The notes under the pieces were generated by a model. It had not been told where the DNA came from. It searched no databases and saw only the letters and a program-made list of their open reading frames with translations. This document shows positions 1-7,213 of a stretch of DNA of 47,507 nucleotides, piece after piece; positions within the stretch are counted from its first letter, which is position 1, and each line of letters begins with the position of its first letter. Made by a program: the position numbers and the translations under genes. Origin of the DNA: a virus; the IMG/VR virus record IMGVR_UViG_3300025128_000074, positions 1 to 47,507 of that record; one strand, written 5' to 3'.

Positions 1-1564
1 GTTTTGGCACTTCCACATCCCTCGGCTTCGGCTCCGCCGGGAGCGGAATCTCTACCGGCTTCAAAGTATCCGGCCCCGGCCCGGTCGGCTCGGCTGGCTT
101 TGCCTCGGCTGGTTTCTTTGTCGTGGCTCTGCCGCCTGTGATGTGATCCACAAGCTCCCAGTTGATAGGATGCCCCTCCGTTTCCAGCCTCTGTCTGGTG
201 ATGCTTCCTTCGCGCGCCAAACGGGGGATGCCCAACGCGCTCATCAAGGCAGCACCAATGATTGCGTTCTCGGCTGCTTCCCCCACATCCTCGGCTTGCA
301 TGATGCCCGGCGTTTGCAGCGCCATCAGATAGGCCGTTGTGGCTCCCGTACCACTTACAAATTCAGCCGTCTTGGCAGCTCGCTCCAAGGCGACATTCAT
401 CGATTTGTCCGACATCTTTGGGAGCATCCCTTTTATCGAGGCCACTATTTTGCCCGACTCCATCCGCTCCATCCTGATACCGGCATCGCGGAGCTTCTTC
501 AGCACCACGTTGCTCCCGAATGTCCTGCCGAGTTTGTCCACTATCGGGATTCCAGCCACCATCGCCATCCCCAGCGGGTTGATGTTGCCCTCCTCGTCAA
601 AGCCGATGGCCCCGACAGCAATGCCTTGTTCCGTGCCGTGCGCCCATTTCTGGGCAGAGTCAATACGCTGCTGGGTGGAGGCTGGAATACGCGCTCTCCC
701 AGCCGGATCGCGAAGGGCAGGGCGGCTCATATCGACCCCTTTCGTCTTTAGAGTACCCCTGCCTCCAGCCGCCATCGCACCAATCAAGACAGCAAACTCT
801 CCCGCCATCACCGTTCCCTTCTGCGCCCAGCGCGAGGCCCACGGTTTCTTCTCTACATCCTCCCAGAAGGGAAGGGGAGCGTGGGGATCATTTGCGAAGG
901 TACTTAAATTGTTTGCCTTTTGGCCTTCATCTCCAAACGCCAAGGTCAACAAGTCTGCCACCGCAGCAGAGGCCACCTTGCCACCCTTCTGGACAGGCTC
1001 ACCCACTAACTTGTGGTAAGGCTCAAGCCCCACATCCTTGACGATCGACATCCCCAGACCGCCTATGTTCGCGGCGTGATCCGCTTCCAACTGCGCCAGC
1101 GCCTGCGCTCGTTCCTCCTCCGTCTTGTGGGTTGCGCTATTGAAGATCATCTCCCGATCCGCGTCGTACTTGAGCCGGAACTGCTCGGCCAGCTCCGCCG
1201 TGCGCTTGTACTCGGCATGGCGATCCTCTTTCTGGGCAGGGCGAAACAGCTTGTCCTGCGCGGGATGGAAATAAACCGTCTCGCCGCGGTCTTCTGACAG
1301 GGGTTTCAATTCCCCAGACTTCTTGTTGTCGGCGCGGTCAAAGAAAGGTTTCTTCTTCTGCTCCCAGACTCTCGGACTGCCTATCTTGCCGCCCAGAGGA
1401 ACCATCGTGTCGGATGGCTTCAACCCCTCCACATAAGCCTTGAACTCCTTGTCATCGAGGAAGCCGGGGTCTTTCTTCGCCAACCAAGGAGCCAACTCCT
1501 CATCCGAAAACTCCTTGAAGCCGGGGTCTTGTTCACGAACCCAATCTAGCAGCTTGACCGGCAT
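1..1564 (-). CDS. N-terminal part of a giant polyvalent virion/ejection protein (runs off the window)
   Basis: An uninterrupted minus-strand reading frame of 521 codons begins with ATG at 1562-1564 and is still open at base 1. The ATG overlaps the stop of the preceding gene by one base (TAATG), so translation is probably coupled. The product is mostly helical and hydrophilic, with two small hydrophobic patches near residues 255-270 and 440-455. It ends in a Pro/Glu/Lys-rich linker (from about residue 480). The opening residues resemble the start of very large virion proteins that phages inject with their DNA. The linker composition matches the beginning of the reading frame entering at the other window edge (47507), so on a circular map both could be one protein of at least 3,280 residues. 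The two pieces differ by one base in frame when joined directly. No catalytic motif is visible in this part. Confident as coding; the link to the other end is inference. Confidence 0.85.
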   Translation of the reverse strand, partial: MPVKLLDWVREQDPGFKEFSDEELAPWLAKKDPGFLDDKEFKAYVEGLKPSDTMVPLGGKIGSPRVWEQKKKPFFDRADNKKSGELKPLSEDRGETVYFHPAQDKLFRPAQKEDRHAEYKRTAELAEQFRLKYDADREMIFNSATHKTEEERAQALAQLEADHAANIGGLGMSIVKDVGLEPYHKLVGEPVQKGGKVASAAVADLLTLAFGDEGQKANNLSTFANDPHAPLPFWEDVEKKPWASRWAQKGTVMAGEFAVLIGAMAAGGRGTLKTKGVDMSRPALRDPAGRARIPASTQQRIDSAQKWAHGTEQGIAVGAIGFDEEGNINPLGMAMVAGIPIVDKLGRTFGSNVVLKKLRDAGIRMERMESGKIVASIKGMLPKMSDKSMNVALERAAKTAEFVSGTGATTAYLMALQTPGIMQAEDVGEAAENAIIGAALMSALGIPRLAREGSITRQRLETEGHPINWELVDHITGGRATTKKPAEAKPAEPTGPGPDTLKPVEIPLPAEPKPRDVEVPK

Positions 1565-2808
1565 TATCTTCCTCGATTCATGTCAGCCCGATAAGCGTCC
1601 GCGCTGATGCCTGCACCAAGATTATTACCCTGACGCAGAGGCTGGCCCGTTCTGTTAAAGTCCTCCGGCAGAATTCTGAAACTCCCCAAGTTATCACGCA
1701 TCTTCGCAATCTTATCATCCAGCTTTTCATGCAGTTCCTCATAAGAGTCACCGCCCCAGCCAAAGTATCCTTCAGTTGCCGGAACGTCGTCATCCTTCTT
1801 CAGATTGTTCGTGGCCATGTCAGCCTCCAAATCCGTCTTCTCCTTCATGGCCGACCAGTATGACCTCACCCATGAGCTGACCATCTGCTGCCCGTTACTC
1901 GACAACTCATCAAACGGATTCTTTTCGGCTGAACCCTTGTGGAGCGCCGTGGTTGCGCTTGGGACGACCTTGCCGTCTGCATCAACCACAACTTTAATCT
2001 CGGAGCCGTCCTCTCCCTTCACCGTCTTAATTGACAGATCACCATCGGTGTCCTTGGGATCATCGAGTGGGGTTCCCCCGCTTGAACTTTGCCAATACAT
2101 ACTCTTGCCGGAGGGTGTGCCATCCGGCCTCAAGATTGGTGTCATGGTTCCCGGTACGCCGTAATGCTCTTGCTCCTTCTGCTCCGGCAACAATCTATCC
2201 AGCGCCGACGCTGCCCCTGCCCAATCCATATTGGGATTGGCGTTGGCAGCCTGACTTAACGCATTCATTTTCCTCTGCTCCATTGTTGGCTCCTGCCAGT
2301 TCTCCGAGAACACCCCCAGCCCCAACTGACCGGCCATCTCCTTTTGGGTGGGCTGACTCATCTGGTTAAAAACAGATTTTACCCCGGCAGCAGTATCCGC
2401 GTCCTGATCCATCGCGTGTTGAGAAGCGGCGATACGGGCCGTGGTTGCGCGCTTGGTGAGGAGTTTGTTGCCCATCTCCAGCGCCGCGTTCTGCCCGTTG
2501 TAATGGGCCAGCCGCTCCTCGGCCCCCATGTTCTTGTATCCCTCCTCACCAGCCTCACCATAGACATTCTCATTGGGAAACAACTTGTTGAGCGCAGACA
2601 GCGCCGTGTCGCCTGCCTTGGCCAGCTTGTTGATCTGCTTCTCCTCCTCGTCCTTCTCCTTCAGGGCGTCGGAGATGCTCTTGCTGGCGCTCTCGATCCC
2701 TCTGGCCAACGCTCGCGTGCCGCTGGTTGCCATCTCCATGAACCCCGGCGGTGGCCCTACCGGCCCCGCGTTGCCCTGCCAATAACCATATTTTTGTCCC
2801 TGTGCCAT
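1564..2808 (-). CDS. hypothetical virion-associated protein between portal and giant gene
   Basis: A 414-residue protein that I do not recognise. It has no signal peptide or membrane segment. The N-terminus is Gly/Pro-rich, then a long charged helical stretch (residues about 30-75, rich in Lys, Glu and Asp) suggests a coiled coil. The middle is Gln/Asn/Ala-rich and the last 30 residues are Gly/Asn/Arg-rich and probably disordered. It starts one base after the portal gene stop and its own stop overlaps the start of the giant gene, so these three genes form a translationally linked unit. In short-tailed phages this place between portal and giant internal protein is commonly taken by ejection or internal core proteins, which is the best guess here. 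That role rests on position and composition, not on a motif. Confidence 0.75.
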   Translation of the reverse strand: MAQGQKYGYWQGNAGPVGPPPGFMEMATSGTRALARGIESASKSISDALKEKDEEEKQINKLAKAGDTALSALNKLFPNENVYGEAGEEGYKNMGAEERLAHYNGQNAALEMGNKLLTKRATTARIAASQHAMDQDADTAAGVKSVFNQMSQPTQKEMAGQLGLGVFSENWQEPTMEQRKMNALSQAANANPNMDWAGAASALDRLLPEQKEQEHYGVPGTMTPILRPDGTPSGKSMYWQSSSGGTPLDDPKDTDGDLSIKTVKGEDGSEIKVVVDADGKVVPSATTALHKGSAEKNPFDELSSNGQQMVSSWVRSYWSAMKEKTDLEADMATNNLKKDDDVPATEGYFGWGGDSYEELHEKLDDKIAKMRDNLGSFRILPEDFNRTGQPLRQGNNLGAGISADAYRADMNRGR

Positions 2809-2809
2809 A

Positions 2810-4882
2810 TTATGCTCCTAATCGTCCTATCTGTGCGTTCTGTTGCTGCGTCAGTTGATGCTCATGCTGCTTCATGCGCTTGATGACATTCTCTTGGAAG
2901 GCTGGGTCTTGCTGCATCTTCCGCTGGGCCGTCGGACTCTGTGCCAGCTTCTGCATCTCCTCCAGCCGCAGGCCGTGGGCCTGACCCTGCTTGATGTCCA
3001 CATCCGCCCCGGCGCTGATCTGCGCGAAGGCGGTGCGCTCCTCCTCTATCTCCTGCAAGCTCGCCGCCTCCTGCGGTCGGAGCAGGCGCTCGCCCAGTTG
3101 CGGGTCGATGTGCTCAAACAACACCTCCATCACCGCCGTCCGATCCACCACCGCGTTGACATCGAAGTCGATGGCCACCTTGAGCAGCTCCATCTTCTGT
3201 TTCACCAACTCCATGTCGAGGTTGGCCACGTTGTAATGCACCGATACATCGTACTCGCCTTGTATCTCGTCCCGGCCCACTTGCAGCGGCTCGGCCTGTC
3301 GGCTTCCCACCACGCGGAAATACATTTCATCCGGCATGAACTGTTGGGAGAGCTGAAAACACATCCCCAGCATCTCACCCCAATAATGCAGCCACTTGCC
3401 CACCATGTTCTGCTGCCTCATGCGAGCGTAAAACTGGTTCTCCTTGCCCACGGGCCTCCCAAAGTAGCGATCCGCCATCTCACGGATGTTCAACTCCACC
3501 TCCTTGCTGCCGCTGTCGATCTTGGGCGCGTCAGCGTACTGGTAGTCGTCCGGCCTCATGCGCGGAACCATCACGCCCGGCCCCCACTTGCTCGGTGCGC
3601 GGCCTACCGGGTGCATCAGGGGCGGCATCGTGGCCAGATAGGCCCGATCCACCCGCCCATCCCACTCGGTCTTGATCTGCTTCTGCCACACAGCAGCCAC
3701 CTCGCCGTAGCCCCGGCTGTCATCGAGCCTGCGGCTCAAGTGTTCCCGGCGCATGGACACAAACGGGTACTGGCCGTGCGCGTAGTTGAGCAGTTCCTCC
3801 CGGCCCACAATCTCGTCTCCACGGTCGTTGCTCGTCAGTTGAGGACAGAACACTATGTAATAAATGCCCGGTACTCCGTTTGCATCACAGCGCCGCTCAA
3901 AGGCGTGGACGATCTCGTACAGCTTGCGCGTGTCCAGATCGACCAGACCGGGCCGCTCACCGCGCAACTTGACCTCGCTGCCAAACTCCGCGCCTCCGCT
4001 CATGCCCTTGGCGCGCTCCAGCACCTCCTTCACCCACTTGCCGTCCCAGCCACGATCATCCTCGGCGCTCTTGAGCTGCTCCGCCGTCATGTGCTGCCTC
4101 CAGAACAGGCGACGCGCACTCTGCAAATCCGTCGTGTCCGGCGGGAAAAAGAAATCCTCACCCACACGCAGCGCCGTGAGTTGCGGACGGTTCTTCACCA
4201 CCTCCGGCGCGGTGTAGGTGGCCGCGCCCGTCTCCCTCAAGTCCTTGACCATCCGCTTGGATTCCGACGCCGAAAGCTCGACGCCCAGCAACCCTCTGGA
4301 CAGGCCGATGGCCTCATCCTCCGTCGCCGGGTTGAGAATCAGCTCCGGCAGGCGCGCCTCCATCGAGGACGGCGGCTGCTGCTGCGCCCATTGGGCGATC
4401 GTCTCCATGTCAATCTGGCGGTAGCCGTTGAGCGTTTCCTGCTGCCAGAGGACGCTCATCACCGCCACACCGTTCTCGCAGTAGTAATTGGCCGCTAACT
4501 CGGCTTCGTGGTAGAACTCATCCATCTGGTTGTCCACCATCCAGCGCAGGAGGTTGCTCGCCAGAAACGCCTTCTTGGCGTCGCCGCTCTCGGTCGGCAG
4601 CGCCGTCACCTTCATCTGGCGCAGGCTTGTCATCAGCATATCGACATCCTCCTGCACATAGGAATCCACCAGTGGCACCCGGCTGTCACTCGCCCCGTCA
4701 AACGGAACCACGTTAGACCCGATATTCTTCTTCCACCTCTTGCCGTCGCCGCTCTGGCCAGCCCACTCATTGAAGCGTTCCCGCCGGTTCTCGTCGCGCC
4801 GATCCGTCAGGTTGCTGGTGATGGCCTCATTGTATTCGGCCACCATCTCGCCCAAGTCCAGTTTGTATTCGTTCTCCGCCAT
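2810..4882 (-). CDS. portal protein
   Basis: A protein of about 690 residues, the usual size for portals of P22-like and other large-portal podoviruses. The portal forms the dodecameric ring at the capsid vertex through which DNA is packaged and ejected. The N-terminal third carries the typical pattern in which a VPFDGASDSRVPLVD stretch (about residue 60) is followed by acidic and helical segments, and the C-terminal 80 residues are Gln-rich and helical, fitting a barrel or crown. An upstream in-frame GTG at 4897 would add five residues, but the AGGTGGAG ribosome site lies nine bases before the ATG at 4880-4882, so I chose that start. The gene is far from the terminase (about 20 kb downstream of TerL), after the tail genes, which is unusual order. 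Portal identity is by pattern recognition without alignment. Confidence 0.82.
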   Translation of the reverse strand: MAENEYKLDLGEMVAEYNEAITSNLTDRRDENRRERFNEWAGQSGDGKRWKKNIGSNVVPFDGASDSRVPLVDSYVQEDVDMLMTSLRQMKVTALPTESGDAKKAFLASNLLRWMVDNQMDEFYHEAELAANYYCENGVAVMSVLWQQETLNGYRQIDMETIAQWAQQQPPSSMEARLPELILNPATEDEAIGLSRGLLGVELSASESKRMVKDLRETGAATYTAPEVVKNRPQLTALRVGEDFFFPPDTTDLQSARRLFWRQHMTAEQLKSAEDDRGWDGKWVKEVLERAKGMSGGAEFGSEVKLRGERPGLVDLDTRKLYEIVHAFERRCDANGVPGIYYIVFCPQLTSNDRGDEIVGREELLNYAHGQYPFVSMRREHLSRRLDDSRGYGEVAAVWQKQIKTEWDGRVDRAYLATMPPLMHPVGRAPSKWGPGVMVPRMRPDDYQYADAPKIDSGSKEVELNIREMADRYFGRPVGKENQFYARMRQQNMVGKWLHYWGEMLGMCFQLSQQFMPDEMYFRVVGSRQAEPLQVGRDEIQGEYDVSVHYNVANLDMELVKQKMELLKVAIDFDVNAVVDRTAVMEVLFEHIDPQLGERLLRPQEAASLQEIEEERTAFAQISAGADVDIKQGQAHGLRLEEMQKLAQSPTAQRKMQQDPAFQENVIKRMKQHEHQLTQQQNAQIGRLGA

Positions 4883-4887
4883 AATGT

Positions 4888-5709
4888 TTAACTCCACCTG
4901 CCGCCCTTACCAAAGCCCGGCGCAACCGCAGACCCCACCGCGCTGATGCCAGCGCCCCACAGGGCTGACTTATTTGCTGCCGTCGCCGTACGCGCCGCCA
5001 GTTCTCCCTGATAGTTGCCGCCGTGGATCGCACCCGCATAGCCGCTCTCTGGATTGAACAGTTGCCCCGGCCCCATGCCTTGAGCCTGACCCAGTATCGA
5101 CTGTGACTGCATGGCGTTCTGCGATGAGCGCCCCAGAACAGCCATGAACGGGTCGGCAGTCGTGGCGTGTCGCGTGGCCAGAGCCTGATAGGCGTTCTGT
5201 TGGCGCTGACCCCTTCGGCGCTCGCCGCCCAACTGAAGCTCCGCTGCCTCGTAGGCCGCAGAGCTTGGCCCCATGCCCATGCCTCGCGCCGCCTGTCCAC
5301 CACGGACATTCTGCTGGTACTGCCTCTGCTCCATGCCGGTCAATCGACCACCCGCATCAACCCCCTCCTGCGCCTGCGTCATCATCGTCTTCATCAGCTT
5401 GGCCTTCTGGGGATCCATTTTGTCCAGCGCCGCCATCGCGCGCGGCCCAAGCTGCTCGATGTCCGAGACATCACTCTCGCGCTGGCGCGACTGTATCTGG
5501 CGCAGCGCCGGGTCGATCTGGTTCTGGTACAGATCAAGCATCTGCGGCGTGATCTGATTGGCGATGTCCATCTCCATCTGCGCGTACTGCGGCTGGAACT
5601 TGGATTCCGCCGCAAACAAATCCGGCATCAGGTCTATCTGCGAGCGCAATGTGTCGCGCGTTTCCTTGCCATAATCCCGTGGCTTCGGTGCTTTAACTGT
5701 TGTTCCCAT
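4888..5709 (-). CDS. hypothetical virion protein, helical with Gly/Ala-rich C-terminus
   Basis: A 273-residue protein immediately before the portal gene (5 bases apart). The first 130 residues are helical, Gln/Met/Asp-rich and without membrane segments. Residues about 130-200 are rich in Gln, Arg and Gly. The C-terminal 35 residues are small and moderately hydrophobic (a Gly/Ala/Val pattern). Small Gln- and Ala-rich proteins with a hydrophobic Gly-rich tail are common among phage DNA-transfer or internal virion proteins, and the neighbours (portal, 414-residue protein, giant protein) support a virion role. I see no enzyme motif. Function is inferred from context only. Confidence 0.7.
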   Translation of the reverse strand: MGTTVKAPKPRDYGKETRDTLRSQIDLMPDLFAAESKFQPQYAQMEMDIANQITPQMLDLYQNQIDPALRQIQSRQRESDVSDIEQLGPRAMAALDKMDPQKAKLMKTMMTQAQEGVDAGGRLTGMEQRQYQQNVRGGQAARGMGMGPSSAAYEAAELQLGGERRRGQRQQNAYQALATRHATTADPFMAVLGRSSQNAMQSQSILGQAQGMGPGQLFNPESGYAGAIHGGNYQGELAARTATAANKSALWGAGISAVGSAVAPGFGKGGRWS

Positions 5710-5713
5710 AATA

Positions 5714-6073
5714 TTATCTCCTAAATCGTTTTGTTACCCTGTCGTACTGTTCCCATGTCCATAACTTCATGCTCTCCACACCCTGCTTCTTTCTGTGCCA
5801 AGCCACATACGGCAGCTTAAACGGTGCTACCTCCAGAAACCTCTGGAGAGCGCGCTGCCCTACACCCAGCCACACAAACCACACATCACAAACATCCCTG
5901 TCCCACGCCAGAAACTCGTCAGCCTTGCCCAGATCATCTTTAGGGACAGGACGACCCATAATGAAGCAATCAGAACCACTCCACACATAGCCATGCTGAA
6001 GATGCCAACCGAGTACGCGATTGAAATCATCGCGTCCCGCCCATTCAGCCGCCGTGAAGATTGGATTATTCAC
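5714..6073 (-). CDS. hypothetical protein, aromatic-rich, 119 residues
   Basis: Starts with GTG at 6073, eight bases inside the end of the preceding gene. A GGAGG sequence lies just upstream of this start. The product has many Trp, Tyr and Phe residues (for example WFVWLG near residue 66) and a basic C-terminus ending in RVTKRFRR. There is no signal peptide. Short proteins of this look occur beside internal core genes in T7-like and marine podoviruses and have been discussed as acyltransferase-like, but I cannot point to a catalytic residue and make no functional claim. It belongs to the same coupled string as the 134-residue gene before it and the 273-residue gene after it. Confidence 0.65.
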   Translation of the reverse strand: MNNPIFTAAEWAGRDDFNRVLGWHLQHGYVWSGSDCFIMGRPVPKDDLGKADEFLAWDRDVCDVWFVWLGVGQRALQRFLEVAPFKLPYVAWHRKKQGVESMKLWTWEQYDRVTKRFRR

Positions 6074-6470
6074 CGCCTCCAGATTCCGCCTCTGCCTCCT
6101 CCGCAGCCCTCTCCTCTGCCTCCTTCACGGGGCTACCATCCGCAGCCTCGACCGTGGCGTCCACAGTAATGGCGGGAGCCTCAAAATCGTCAGGCGAAAC
6201 ATTTCGTTTTTTAAACGCCGCAACTTGAGAATCTAGCGATGCGATCCACCCGTTGTCTGCGGCGTATTGGCTGACCAAAGCGTTTGCACCTTCCTTGAAT
6301 TCAGCCACCGTTGGCATTGCGTCCGGCGGGTAACTGTAAGTACCGTCGATGTACGCCGAATTACCCTCACCGTCATCTGCGGTCAGGCCGATCACGACGC
6401 TGCACACGCAGTCTGTGTTGTCGTATTTGCATTGCGGCTCTAGCCGCACACACTTATATGTATTTGCCAT
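6066..6470 (-). CDS. hypothetical small acidic protein
   Basis: A 134-residue soluble protein, strongly acidic at its C-terminus (a Glu/Ala run ending GGGE). The N-terminal 60 residues look beta-rich and hold three Cys between residues 7 and 23 (C7, C14, C21, C23 region). The middle may form one helix. I do not recognise a family. It overlaps the following gene by eight bases. Genes around it include small membrane proteins upstream and virion proteins downstream, so it could be a minor structural protein or a tail-assembly accessory. No evidence separates these options. Confidence 0.6.
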   Translation of the reverse strand: MANTYKCVRLEPQCKYDNTDCVCSVVIGLTADDGEGNSAYIDGTYSYPPDAMPTVAEFKEGANALVSQYAADNGWIASLDSQVAAFKKRNVSPDDFEAPAITVDATVEAADGSPVKEAEERAAEEAEAESGGGE

Positions 6471-6474
6471 AATA

Positions 6475-6759
6475 TTATTTGTTTCGATCCAGCAGCCTTG
6501 GTAATGTTAAGTAATGTGGGCTGATGAAATTGGTTCTAACCATGATAACATTCGTGTAAATTGTGATTGGCGGTGGCTCATAATACTCAATGTCCAGCCC
6601 ACCGAAGCCTGCGTCTATTGTCCGTACATTCTGACAACCCGCACCAACCAACACCCCAAACGCAGCAAGCCACCGTTTGACGGCTGTCTTCACCCTTGCC
6701 CAGAAACTCCGTGGCGTAGGCTTTTTCGGGAACATTGCGTCTGGGTTGTAATCTCTCAT
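6475..6759 (-). CDS. small membrane-associated protein with a weak lipobox-like site
   Basis: A 94-residue protein with a basic N-terminal region, a hydrophobic stretch at about residues 30-41 and a Cys at residue 42 in the context VGAGCQ. This resembles a lipoprotein signal, but position -3 is Gly rather than Leu or another usual residue, so the match is weak. The mature part is Pro/Tyr/Ile-rich. It starts three bases after the stop of a 50-residue membrane protein and follows a BhlA-like gene, so a role in lysis (an outer-membrane spanin subunit) or in membrane anchoring is possible. A much better lipobox protein is encoded at 19174-19368. Confidence 0.55.
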   Translation of the reverse strand: MRDYNPDAMFPKKPTPRSFWARVKTAVKRWLAAFGVLVGAGCQNVRTIDAGFGGLDIEYYEPPPITIYTNVIMVRTNFISPHYLTLPRLLDRNK

Positions 6760-6762
6760 TTA

Positions 6763-6915
6763 TTATTTCTGTTTATTCCAAAGTTCCCTGCACTTCAGTA
6801 CGATGTAAAACAACGTCGCTATGCTAACTGCTATTTTTAATACAAGGTCTATTTCCAGCGCCCAGTTGCCGACCCCAGCAACGGACGCTACAGCCACCTT
6901 TACGTTATCTTCCAT
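6763..6915 (-). CDS. 50-residue single-span membrane protein, holin-like
   Basis: A short frame from ATG at 6913-6915 to TAA at 6763-6765. Its start overlaps the stop of the preceding gene in a TGATG arrangement, and the next gene begins three bases after its stop, which together support real translation. The product begins MEDNVKVAVASVAG and has one hydrophobic segment at about residues 22-40 (LVLKIAVSIATLFYIVL) followed by a basic tail. Size and topology fit a small holin, pinholin or membrane peptide. It lies directly after a BhlA-like gene, so the pair may act together in membrane permeabilisation. Function is inferred from topology and position. Confidence 0.6.
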   Translation of the reverse strand: MEDNVKVAVASVAGVGNWALEIDLVLKIAVSIATLFYIVLKCRELWNKQK

Positions 6916-7199
6916 CATTCTTGTTTCTTTCTTCTTGGCTCAACCCGGTCGCTGATGATGAACAGATCATGGTAATTCCTATGCTGTTCTTTAAGTTCAG
7001 CCAGTTCGATCTTGAGGGAGTTAAGCTCCCCTCGTAGTTCATTAAGCCCATCGATGAGCTTGATGGTGATGTCCTTATGTTCATCCAATGACCCTGTTAA
7101 ATTCGTGAACAGAAAGTTCGTCAGGCGTACCACATAGTAGCTCACCCCAAGGAGTGCCACTACCGATATGCCCTGCTCTAATAGTTTCTCTATTTCCAT
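6915..7199 (-). CDS. BhlA/UviB-like small membrane protein (candidate holin)
   Basis: A 94-residue protein with one N-terminal membrane segment (about residues 11-32) followed by a heptad-like charged helix (about residues 38-75, Leu/Glu/Lys-rich) and a basic tail ending RRKKQE. This is the layout of the BhlA/UviB family of phage holin-like proteins: short periplasmic N-terminus, one span, cytoplasmic coiled coil. An i-spanin-like reading is also possible. Its stop overlaps the start of the 50-residue membrane protein (TGATG). It follows the giant fibre gene by 14 bases, so it is probably expressed with the late genes. Confidence 0.6.
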   Translation of the reverse strand: MEIEKLLEQGISVVALLGVSYYVVRLTNFLFTNLTGSLDEHKDITIKLIDGLNELRGELNSLKIELAELKEQHRNYHDLFIISDRVEPRRKKQE

Positions 7200-7213
7200 C
7201 CATACTTATACGT

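Noticed and set aside
2843-4498. A 551-codon plus-strand frame opposite the portal gene
   Set aside because: It is a shadow of the portal gene: Leu/His/Arg-rich with no motif, produced by the GC-rich third positions of the real gene.
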